Assembly (NCBI GenBank): GCA_934489945.1
Contig: CAKSSY010000068.1
Location: forward strand, 1-10,135
DNA length: 10,135 bases
Source: an uncultured Eubacteriales bacterium
GTDB taxonomy: Bacteria; Bacillota; Clostridia; Oscillospirales; CAG-272
Direction of reading: 5' to 3'
Part shown: in pieces, positions 1 to 5,904 of the stretch
How positions within the stretch are numbered: the first letter of the stretch is position 1
How the letters are laid out: each line of letters begins with the position of its first letter
Position numbers and translations under genes: made by a program
Notes under the pieces: model-generated
Database searches by the model: none
Told to the model about the DNA's origin: nothing
The model's input: only the letters and a program-made list of their open reading frames with translations

Positions 1-237
1 CGGGAGCTGACACCCGAAATTTTGCGGACATTCATCAGCAAAATCGTGATTCACGAGCGCCCGTCACGAAAGAAAAACGAGGGTGAGCAACGGATTGACA
101 TTTACTTCACGCACATCGGCTCCATGCCGGACAGTGAAACGGAAAGAGCTGATAATTACAGGGACAAAGCCATCTCCGCAAGAACAGCGGAATTTCCGGA
201 TGCACATCAGAAACCGATTTCATCGATCCGGGCGTAA
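1..237 (+). CDS. Large serine recombinase, C-terminal end only (5' truncated by window)
   Basis: The open frame enters from the left edge and stops at TAA 235-237, giving the last 78 residues. The visible piece begins RELTPEILRTFISKIVIHE and continues to QRIDIYFTHIG. This matches the end of clostridial large serine recombinases that carry the DUF4368 region, which cut and rejoin DNA at att sites of integrative elements. The catalytic N-terminal domain lies outside the window, so activity cannot be judged. The residues after the conserved part (about 35, polar and charged) look like a variable tail. Such genes often sit at the end of their element, so an element boundary may lie just downstream (238-430). 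The family call rests on remembered motif similarity. Confidence 0.75.
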   Translation, partial: RELTPEILRTFISKIVIHERPSRKKNEGEQRIDIYFTHIGSMPDSETERADNYRDKAISARTAEFPDAHQKPISSIRA

Positions 238-302
238 CATGGTCTGAGAGCTAAACGGCTCTGAGCAAATTATTCAGACTCACAAAGCCTTTCGCAAAGC
301 AA

Positions 303-332
303 AAGGACGAACAGCCGAAACTGTTCGTCCTT
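303..332. terminator. Perfect 12-bp hairpin after the recombinase
   Basis: AAGGACGAACAG (303-314) pairs perfectly with CTGTTCGTCCTT (321-332) around a six-base loop, CCGAAA. On the + strand it is followed by CCC rather than a T-run. On the - strand it runs into TTTTGCTTT, so it looks better as a leftward or bidirectional terminator. The rest of 238-430 has no gene that I can support. It holds further short complementary GCAAAAG/CTTTTGC segments (297-305, 345-353, 381-387) that could form alternative hairpins. Confidence 0.6.
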
Positions 333-431
333 CCCGCCCAATTGCTTTTGCTTCTCATAATTCATCCTTGTGAGAGGGAAGCAAAAGACGGTCCGTTTTT
401 TGAAAAAAAGAAGCAAATATCGGAAATACTG

Positions 432-460
432 TTGAAAAAAGACGGCTTATGTGCTATAAT
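432..460 (+). promoter_or_regulatory. Sigma-70/SigA-type promoter for the DUF1846 gene
   Basis: TTGAAA (432-437) and TATAAT (455-460) are separated by exactly 17 bp, with a perfect -10 and a 5/6 -35. Transcription should start near 467, giving a leader of about 50 nt before the ATG at 518. Confidence 0.8.
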
Positions 461-517
461 TTTAATAGTTTGATTTTGTAGCCGGTCAAGGGTGACTTTT
501 GAAGGGATGAGAGGATT

Positions 518-2008
518 ATGGGAAAAATCGGGTTTGATAACAAAAAATATCTGGAAATGCAATCGAAACATATCCGTGAACGAATCGGACAGTTTGGCGG
601 CAAGCTGTATTTGGAATTCGGTGGTAAGTTGTTTGATGATTACCACGCATCGCGCGTTTTGCCGGGCTTTATGCCGGACAGTAAGTTGCAGATGCTTCTG
701 CAACTGAAGGACGATGCCGAAATCGTAATTGCCATCAACGCTTCGGATATTGAGAAAAATAAAGTAAGAGGGGATCTCGGAATTACTTACGATCAGGATG
801 TTCTTCGCCTGATCGACGCATTCCGCAGTGCTGGTCTGTATGTCGGCAGTGTAGTTCTTACCCGTTATGCTTCTCAGAGTGCCGCTGTCAGTTTTGAGCA
901 GAAACTTCGTAGTCTTGATGTCAAGGTTTACCGTCATTATTCGATTGAAGGGTATCCTTATGATATTGAACATATTGTCAGTGAAGATGGATATGGTAAA
1001 AATGATTATATTGAAACCGAACGTCGATTGGTCATTGTGACTGCTCCTGGTCCCGGAAGCGGAAAGATGGCGACCTGCCTTTCTCAGCTTTACCATGAAA
1101 ACTTGCGGGGAGTCAAAGCGGGATATGCGAAGTTTGAGACATTCCCGATTTGGAATCTGCCGCTCAAACATCCGGTAAATGTTGCCTATGAAGCAGCAAC
1201 CGCTGATCTGAATGATGTCAATATGATTGACCCATTCCATTTGGAAGCATACGACAAGATTGCGGTCAATTATAACCGTGATGTGGACATTTTCCCGGTT
1301 TTGGATGCCATGATAAAAAAAGTGTATGGAAAATCGCCTTATAAATCTCCCACGGATATGGGAGTCAATATGGCAGGAAACTGTATTATTGATGATGATG
1401 TTGTGTGTGAGGCATCCCGTCAGGAGATTATACGCCGTTATTATGCCGCTCTTTGCGAACAGAGAGAGAATATGGAAGATAACAGCGCAGCAATTGAAAA
1501 ACTGGAGCTCCTTATGAATCAGTCCGGACTTTCTGCCGAGAATCGTCCTGTGGTTGCGGCGGCGGTTAAGAAATCGGAAGAGACCGGTGCACCGGCGGCG
1601 GCGATTCAACTTCCCGATGGCAGCATTGTGACCGGAAAGACTTCATCTCTCCTTGGCGCGTCGGCAGCAGTGCTTCTCAATGCCTTAAAGAAACTTGGTG
1701 GCATTGATGACGATATCGAACTGATTTCGCCGTCTGTGATTGCGCCGGTTCAGCATCTTAAGGTAGATCATCTTGGAAATCATAATCCGCGGTTACATAC
1801 GGACGAAGTGCTGATTGCGTTGGCTGTGAGTGCGGTCATGTCTCCTATGGCGGCAGCGGCACTTGAGCAGTTGAATAAATTAAATGACTGTGAGGCACAT
1901 TCAACTGTCATTTTGGCACAGACTGATGCAAAGACTTTTAAGAAGTTGGGAATCAATATGACCTGTGAACCGAAATATCAGGTAAAGAAACTGTATCACG
2001 CGATGTAA
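518..2008 (+). CDS. DUF1846 / UPF0371 family protein, intact
   Basis: This 496-residue protein matches the conserved DUF1846 (UPF0371) family, whose members are about 490-500 residues long and have no established biochemical role. Recognisable stretches are FGGKLFDDYHASRVLPGF near residue 28, IVIAINASDIE near 72, a glycine-rich P-loop-like APGPGSGKMATC near 176-187, and a C-terminal NPRLHTDEVLIALAVSA. The P-loop-like segment suggests nucleotide or phosphate binding, but this is an inference. The protein has no signal peptide or membrane segment, so it is cytoplasmic. The ATG at 518 follows GAAGGGATGAGAGG. The gene has its own promoter and terminator, so it is a single transcription unit unrelated to the surface genes downstream. 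It shows no lesions, in contrast to everything after 2252. Confidence 0.92.
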   Translation: MGKIGFDNKKYLEMQSKHIRERIGQFGGKLYLEFGGKLFDDYHASRVLPGFMPDSKLQMLLQLKDDAEIVIAINASDIEKNKVRGDLGITYDQDVLRLIDAFRSAGLYVGSVVLTRYASQSAAVSFEQKLRSLDVKVYRHYSIEGYPYDIEHIVSEDGYGKNDYIETERRLVIVTAPGPGSGKMATCLSQLYHENLRGVKAGYAKFETFPIWNLPLKHPVNVAYEAATADLNDVNMIDPFHLEAYDKIAVNYNRDVDIFPVLDAMIKKVYGKSPYKSPTDMGVNMAGNCIIDDDVVCEASRQEIIRRYYAALCEQRENMEDNSAAIEKLELLMNQSGLSAENRPVVAAAVKKSEETGAPAAAIQLPDGSIVTGKTSSLLGASAAVLLNALKKLGGIDDDIELISPSVIAPVQHLKVDHLGNHNPRLHTDEVLIALAVSAVMSPMAAAALEQLNKLNDCEAHSTVILAQTDAKTFKKLGINMTCEPKYQVKKLYHAM

Positions 2009-2106
2009 TAAATAAAAAGCAAGCCAAAGGCAAGTTTCTCATAAGGACATTTTCGAGGTTATGGCTGAAACTTCTGCCCCAAATCGGTAACAACCGAATA
2101 AAAATG

Positions 2107-2153
2107 AAAGCGACCGCTTTACTCCGGATTCCGGAGCAAAGCGGTCGCTTTTT
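2107..2153 (+). terminator. Strong rho-independent terminator after the DUF1846 gene
   Basis: A 21-bp stem with a single A/C mismatch (2107-2127 with 2131-2151) closes a three-base ATT loop and runs into a T5 tract. The upper stem is CTCCGG/CCGGAG and the lower stem AAAGCGACCGCTTT/AAAGCGGTCGCTTT. The A-rich left foot also makes it usable from the other strand. Positions 2009-2106 hold no gene that I can see. Confidence 0.88.
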
Positions 2154-2251
2154 GTCGATGGGAACTTTTGCTTTGCCTTGTGTTGTGCAGGCATGGGTAT
2201 GCTATTTTCAAAAACGTATGATAAAATTAGACAAAAACGGAGGAAAACAAA

Positions 2252-2875
2252 TTGAGTGAATACGGGTATGTTCGAGTATCCTCAGTCGATCAAAACTAGG
2301 AAAGACAGATGATTAAGATGGGAAAGCTCGGAATTGCAGAAAAACAGATTTATAAGGACAAACAATCCGGCAAGGACTTCAATCGACCAATGTATCAAAA
2401 ACTGTTACGCAAACTGAAAAAAGGTGATGTTTTGTATATTTTGAGCATCGACCGTTTGGGGCGAAATTACGAAGATATACAAAGTCAGTGGCGATATCTG
2501 ACACGTGAAAAAGAGGTAGACATATCTGTGATGGATATGCCGTTGCTTGATACACGGAGAGGCAAAGACCTGATGGGAACTTTTCTTGCGGATATTGTAC
2601 TTCAGGTACTGTCCTTTGTTGCACAGAATGAGCGTGAGAACATTTGCAAACGACAAGCCGAGGGCATTGCAGCGGCAAAGGCAAATGGTATGAAGTTTGG
2701 CAGACCGGTGATTAAAGCACCGGATAACTTCCCGGATATTGTACATCGATGGGAAAGCGGAAGCATTAAGGCATATGAAGCGGCGGAACTGTGCGGTATG
2801 TGCGAGTCGACTTTCTATCGCCGATTGCGGGAATATAGGGCATCATTCGGTGCTGATAAACAAAAATCACTGTAA
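2252..2875 (+). pseudogene. Small serine recombinase (resolvase/invertase) with in-frame amber codon
   Basis: The reading frame starts at TTG 2252, eight bases after GGAGG (2239-2243). It gives LSEYGYVRVSSVDQN, then TAG at 2297-2299, then continues in frame for 192 codons to TAA 2873. The catalytic serine is Ser10 in YVRVSS, upstream of the stop. The IDRLGRNY arginine motif, the long helix E region (FLADIVLQVLSFVAQNERE) and the DNA-binding helix-turn-helix (YEAAELCGMCESTFYRRLREY region) lie downstream. Relatives usually have an acidic residue in the DQNExRQ position, so GAG/GAA to TAG is the likely change. The 188-codon piece from ATG 2309 lacks the catalytic serine and cannot recombine DNA by itself. 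The size (about 207 residues) and domain order match small resolvases and invertases. Its 3' end overlaps an inverted repeat, which suggests that its site lies next door. Confidence 0.85.
2309..2875 (+). CDS. Downstream open part of the interrupted serine recombinase (188 codons)
   Basis: This is the uninterrupted frame after the amber codon, beginning at an internal ATG. If translated, it would give the arginine motif, dimerisation helix and helix-turn-helix without the catalytic serine. Such a product might bind the site but could not cut it. No good ribosome binding site precedes this ATG (GGAAAGACAG is only a weak match), so independent translation is doubtful. Confidence 0.55.
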   Translation: MIKMGKLGIAEKQIYKDKQSGKDFNRPMYQKLLRKLKKGDVLYILSIDRLGRNYEDIQSQWRYLTREKEVDISVMDMPLLDTRRGKDLMGTFLADIVLQVLSFVAQNERENICKRQAEGIAAAKANGMKFGRPVIKAPDNFPDIVHRWESGSIKAYEAAELCGMCESTFYRRLREYRASFGADKQKSL

Positions 2876-2897
2876 AAAAGTACACCTTTTTACAGTG
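2868..2897. repeat. 30-bp dyad over the recombinase stop codon: terminator and/or crossover site
   Basis: CACTGTAAAAA (2868-2878) is the exact complement of TTTTTACAGTG (2887-2897), with an eight-base centre. The recombinase TAA lies inside the left arm. Read leftward, the hairpin is followed by ATTTTTG, a plausible intrinsic terminator. A dyad of about 28-30 bp is also the usual size of a crossover site for small serine recombinases. The right half (2880-2896) recurs inverted at 3004-3020, which favours a recombination role. Confidence 0.6.
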
Positions 2898-3020
2898 GCA
2901 TATATGTGTTTCCGAGATTGACAAAAAAATCCTTTTTTCGATATTTACATATTATATCACGAGATAATAATTTGTCAACCCATTTTTAGGAATTTTGTAG
3001 TTTACTATATAAAGGTGTAC
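2880..3020. repeat. Inverted-repeat pair bracketing a promoter (putative invertible segment)
   Basis: GTACACCTTT at 2880-2889 is repeated exactly inverted as AAAGGTGTAC at 3011-3020. The match extends inward to 15 of 17 positions (2880-2896 against 3004-3020). The interior (2897-3003) is AT-rich, carries no open frame, and holds one consensus promoter directed leftward. The segment lies between a small serine recombinase gene and the first gene of a surface-protein operon, which is the layout of an invertible promoter switch. Inversion itself is inferred; only the repeats and the promoter are seen. Confidence 0.6.
2951..2978 (-). promoter_or_regulatory. Consensus SigA promoter pointing left, inside the inverted repeats
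   Basis: On the - strand, TTGACA (2978-2973) and TATAAT (2956-2951) are both perfect, separated by 16 bp. In this orientation the transcript would start near 2944 and run into the 2868-2897 hairpin with its T-run, giving a dead-end RNA of about 75-80 nt that is antisense to the recombinase 3' end. No - strand gene is available for it. A second TTGACA on the + strand (2918-2923) lacks a good -10 at the right distance. Confidence 0.75.
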
Positions 3021-3021
3021 C

Positions 3022-3331
3022 ATGTTGGAGTCGGTGCTTTTGCAGAATAATCATTTTCAGATCAAACTATTACATCGGCGGAGATGCAGGCGCGATACAG
3101 AGATTCTTTCGGAATACTTTGTAATTTGATGAGGGCGTCAAGATGTAATGATTCCAACCGGATCAATTTGCGGCACATATAAATGTCACGACGGCATATG
3201 CTTCAAAAATGCTGAGAGATTCCTATAGAAGCGAAAAAATAACAGAAGAAACCATTTATCATATGGTCTTTCAGTCTATATGTGCTGTGCTTGGAATACA
3301 AAGCGGAAACGCAGAGATTTCGGGAAAATAA
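3022..3331 (+). pseudogene. Small helical protein of unknown function, broken by two frame breaks
   Basis: This gene appears only when three frames are joined. ATG 3022 follows AAAGG (3011-3015, spacing 6) and opens MLESVLLQNNHF. The frame then shifts near 3055-3058 (TTTT where TTTTT would fit) to SDQTITSAEMQARYRDSF and on to ASRCNDSN. It shifts again near 3157-3160 to DQFAAHINVTTAYASKML, ending ICAVLGIQSGNAEISGK and TAA 3329-3331. The joined product is about 103 residues, charged and probably mostly helical, with no signal peptide or membrane segment. I do not recognise the family. It would be the first gene of the surface operon. Its ribosome binding site lies in the right inverted-repeat arm, and its stop is seven bases before the next gene's AGGAGG. 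Confidence 0.5.
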
Positions 3332-3352
3332 AAACAAAAGGAGGGGATATGC

Positions 3353-4165
3353 TTGAATCGCTATATGCAAAACGGACGAGTTGGTGCATTTCTTGCGGTT
3401 AACAACGGGACAGTTGAGGGATGTGTTGCTGATGTTTCTTTTTTCTCTCAAGGGGGCGGTGCCGGTTTCGTTTATGAAAACAATGCGAAAATATCAAATT
3501 CGGTTTCCTTGCGATGCGTCAAGGGAAAGCAGGCGAAAGGCTTTTATGTCAGAAACGGTGGAACGATAACCGCATCCGGATATGTTGCAAGTCGAAAAAC
3601 ACATAAGTCGGGAAAGAACGAAATGGAAGAATATATTTTCGGAAACGCCGAACTTTATATTTCTGATGATACTCCGACAGAAGAAATCCTCCGGATGTTG
3701 GACTTGGATAAGATTTGGCAAGGTACAACAACAAGGCGTGGTGGTTTTTTCCCGGACATTGTTACGGGTATGCACCCCATTTCCGTGGCGAATGACAAAC
3801 TCATTCGTCTTGAAAATGCGGAAGATGTGAAGCATATGATAGAATCCATCAATTCCGGCGACAAAAAAGCTGCAAGTGCACACTATCTTCTCACAAATAA
3901 CATCGATATGAAAGGTACGCACCTGAGACCGATAGGTGATTCCGAGAGCTATTCTTTTTCCGGAAAATTCGATGGGAACGGGAAAACGATCAGCAATTTC
4001 ACGACGGATTGTCGGGGCAGTGAGTACGGAGGCTTTTTCGGTTATATCCAAAACGCGGAGGTGGCAAATCTTGCGCTGGATTATATTCTGAAAGGGAACG
4101 GCGGTGTACCGTCGGCGGAATGGCAGGTTGCATCAGTGGCGGCGAATTTACCAACTGTCAGGTGA
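3353..4165 (+). CDS. N-terminal open fragment of the GLUG-repeat protein
   Basis: Starting at TTG 3353, this frame encodes the repeat region: NGRVGAFLAVNNGTVEGC, then a second unit (FVYENNAKISNSVSLRC), a short linker (TPTEEILRMLDLDKIW), then a clear GLUG block around 3890-4080 (LTNNIDMKGTHLRPIG, GKFDGNGKTISNF, GGFFGYIQNAEVANL). Coding sense ends near 4107. The last roughly 19 residues before TGA 4163 are read out of frame. The linker between the repeat blocks resembles those of clostridial GLUG proteins. As it stands the product would lack its membrane anchor. Confidence 0.65.
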   Translation: MNRYMQNGRVGAFLAVNNGTVEGCVADVSFFSQGGGAGFVYENNAKISNSVSLRCVKGKQAKGFYVRNGGTITASGYVASRKTHKSGKNEMEEYIFGNAELYISDDTPTEEILRMLDLDKIWQGTTTRRGGFFPDIVTGMHPISVANDKLIRLENAEDVKHMIESINSGDKKAASAHYLLTNNIDMKGTHLRPIGDSESYSFSGKFDGNGKTISNFTTDCRGSEYGGFFGYIQNAEVANLALDYILKGNGGVPSAEWQVASVAANLPTVR

Positions 4166-4869
4166 GGCTTGCCATGTCTCCCGGTATGTGCTCGGGCGGT
4201 TTTTGCGGAAAAAATTCCGGAATTATACGCAATTGCTATGTGGGTGGGAAGATTGCTCATCCTGTGCCGCTTCTCCCTTGGTTGATTCCATGTGCGGTGG
4301 TTCTTCTGGTTCTGCTCGCTATTGGTACTGCAATGTTTATTAAAAAGCTGACGGGAAATATCGGATTCAATCCGGAGATCATCGATCCCAATCAGGTGCC
4401 GGTGAAAAAGCCAAGTGGAAATACGAATATTCCTCCTGCCGGAACGAATCGTATCAGCCTTGAGTTGAATCACGAGGTTTATATCAGCGCATCCACCATG
4501 GTGGGGCAGATGGACTATGTCAATCCCCATCGAAGCACACAGGATGTGGTGATAAGACTCTGCATCAGTGACGCCGAATTGAAAAAAGCGGGCTACGATT
4601 TGATTGCTTGCGGGGTGAGAACGCAAGCGGAGATGGATGTCGATGGTTATGACCCCGACAAGGCATTCACTGTGATTTACAGTTCACAAAGACTTCAGAT
4701 TGGTTACAAACTCGGTTATTGCAAGCTGTCGCCGCTTCCGAACGGAGAAACATTGCGGGTTGGAGACTACGATATGATCATGATGATTGACGCCTATGAT
4801 CCGAAAACTAACGAAAAGTCCATAGTTAACGCACAAGCGGCGACAACGATTCATATAGTGAATCAATAA
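4120..4869 (+). CDS. C-terminal open fragment: end of GLUG repeat, TM helix, extracytoplasmic beta domain
   Basis: This frame continues the repeat (GCISGGEFTNCQVRLAMS, then GFCGKNSGIIRNCYVGG), crosses a transmembrane helix of about 21 residues ending in KK, and passes through a proline-rich linker (DPNQVPVKKPSGNTNIPPAG). It ends in a domain of about 140 residues. Within that domain, VVIRLCISDAEL, IYSSQRLQIGYKLGYCKL, LRVGDYDMIMMIDAYDPKTNE and TTIHIV recall a domain common in clostridial surface-protein loci (an IY-SG-R-L-P-G pattern and a YDP motif). That resemblance is from memory. The natural start is upstream; ATG 4120 has no convincing ribosome binding site. Confidence 0.65.
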   Translation: MAGCISGGEFTNCQVRLAMSPGMCSGGFCGKNSGIIRNCYVGGKIAHPVPLLPWLIPCAVVLLVLLAIGTAMFIKKLTGNIGFNPEIIDPNQVPVKKPSGNTNIPPAGTNRISLELNHEVYISASTMVGQMDYVNPHRSTQDVVIRLCISDAELKKAGYDLIACGVRTQAEMDVDGYDPDKAFTVIYSSQRLQIGYKLGYCKLSPLPNGETLRVGDYDMIMMIDAYDPKTNEKSIVNAQAATTIHIVNQ

Positions 4870-4913
4870 ATTTTACATGTGAAAATTGCCGACAGAAAGG
4901 GGGACGGCAAAGA

Positions 4914-5588
4914 GTGACGACAAAGGAGAATACGTATGCGGCACGCAGATGGTTCGCACTTGTGTTGGCTTTATTGGTAATCGTAGCCGGGTTGGTTGCA
5001 TTTCCGATGACGGTTTGGGCGGCAGACCCCGATGAGACATTCTCAAATGGCGCAGTGCTGATTGACTCATCTTATAATGGCAAAAATGTGCTCATCAAAA
5101 ACGGTGTTTTTTCCGTTACGGTTTCGGGTACTGCGGAAGTAAATATTATATTTGACAGCGTGACAATGGATAGACGTTACGCATCTGACACAAACGGAAT
5201 CGTTGTGGGACTTTATAATGTTGCACAATCGCTCGGGTGGAGATCCGGCAGTACATATTACGCACAAACCTGCCCGCTTCTTGTTACAAATAACGCGAGT
5301 GTTACCGTCGCGTTCCGTGGGGAAAATAATTTTTACGCGGGAACGAACCGTTGCCTGGTTTACAGCAATAATACATACAGCAAGGCAAAAAACGGCGGCG
5401 GATTTGTGGGGATACAGGTCGATTCCGGCTCGTCACTTACAATCGCTCCGAGTGGTGGCACAATCAACGCTCATGGAGCATTTTACGTTGAGGACGACAA
5501 CTCCGAAAACGCAAGCTACGGTTATAGTGCTCCCGATGGAACGACACATAATGAATTGTACGGAGGAGCGGGTATCGGTGAATGTTAA
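4914..5588 (+). CDS. Adhesin fragment 1: signal peptide and first beta-rich domain
   Basis: This is the open frame from GTG 4914 to TAA 5586. The first seven codons cover the AAAGGAG that more likely serves ATG 4936, so GTG is probably not the natural start. The signal peptide is followed by short strands (VLIKNGVFSVTVSGTAEVNI, IIFDSVTMD, ASVTVAFRGENNFYAG) and then SSLTIAPSGGTINAHGA. This is the style of carbohydrate-binding or beta-helix surface proteins. It ends LYGGAGIG and then goes out of frame. Confidence 0.65.
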   Translation: MTTKENTYAARRWFALVLALLVIVAGLVAFPMTVWAADPDETFSNGAVLIDSSYNGKNVLIKNGVFSVTVSGTAEVNIIFDSVTMDRRYASDTNGIVVGLYNVAQSLGWRSGSTYYAQTCPLLVTNNASVTVAFRGENNFYAGTNRCLVYSNNTYSKAKNGGGFVGIQVDSGSSLTIAPSGGTINAHGAFYVEDDNSENASYGYSAPDGTTHNELYGGAGIGEC

Positions 5589-5904
5589 TGCTTTCGGCGG
5601 ACATCAGGCGGCAGGAATTGGCGGCGGACTCAACGGTGCGGCAACTACGTCCTCCATTACAATCAACGGCGGCAATGTATGCGCTTATGGAGGAAGATGG
5701 GCGGCGGGAATCGGCGATGGTGATTCGTTGCTGACCAACTGGATTGAAAAGTGTACCGATTCTTATGGGATTATCATAAACGGCGGAACCGTGAATGCAG
5801 TTGGCGGTATTGCTTGCCCCGGAATCGGAACGACAGACGAGTTTTCTTCCCATACAAGGAACGGAACCTCCGGTATGGAGATTCATCTCAACGGGGGACG
5901 GTAA
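5578..5904 (+). CDS. Adhesin fragment 2: glycine-rich beta-helix repeats
   Basis: This frame, readable from GTG 5578, carries the clearest repeats: NAFGGHQAAGIGGG, SSITINGGNVCAYGGRWAAG, IGDG, YGIIINGGTVNAVGG and MEIHLNGG. The units are about 45-55 residues apart, each with an (I/V)xINGGxVxAxGG strand pair. The sense frame is lost at GGGGGACGG (5893-5901), where one extra A would give NGGTVIARAGYPDG continuously. The open frame extends upstream to 5203, but that part is out-of-frame reading of fragment 1. Confidence 0.6.
   Translation: MNVNAFGGHQAAGIGGGLNGAATTSSITINGGNVCAYGGRWAAGIGDGDSLLTNWIEKCTDSYGIIINGGTVNAVGGIACPGIGTTDEFSSHTRNGTSGMEIHLNGGR

Larger units (their letters stand above)
3349..4869 (+). 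pseudogene. GLUG/beta-helix surface protein with transmembrane segment, frame-broken
   Basis: Two overlapping frames (3353-4165 and 4120-4869) join near 4107-4110 into one protein of about 506 residues. A lost base in GTACC would give a continuous NGGV-x-VGGMAGCISGGEFTNC. The N-terminal 300 residues are repeat-rich, with GLUG-type elements such as FDGNGKTISNF, GGFFGYIQNAEVANLALDY and GKNSGIIRNCYVGG, typical of surface beta-helices. A hydrophobic span at 4264-4345 (WLIPCAVVLLVLLAIGTAMF) is a transmembrane helix followed by KK. A beta-rich domain of about 170 residues follows. AGGAGG (3339-3344) precedes both ATG 3349, whose frame closes at 3403, and TTG 3353, whose frame is the coding one. A further early frame break near 3373 is possible. 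There is no N-terminal signal peptide, which is odd for this type of protein. Confidence 0.65.

Noticed and set aside
362..1609. Long 415-codon open frame on the - strand
   Set aside because: It lies exactly opposite the DUF1846 gene, has no family resemblance and no start signals, and is a codon-usage shadow.
294..2176. 12-bp inverted repeat GCAAAGCAAAAG (294-305) / CTTTTGCTTTGC (2165-2176) flanking the DUF1846 gene
   Set aside because: The sequence is low in complexity, similar GCAAAAG words recur nearby, and no recombinase or target duplication ties them together.
2297..2299. UAG read as pyrrolysine or another amino acid
   Set aside because: Other genes here end in UAA, UGA and possibly UAG (8261-8263), nothing in the window supports suppression, and the position is not one where an unusual residue is known in recombinases.
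2379..2746. Two - strand open frames opposite the recombinase, downstream of the leftward consensus promoter
   Set aside because: They look like shadows of the conserved recombinase frame. The promoter's transcript should stop at the 2868-2897 hairpin before reaching them.
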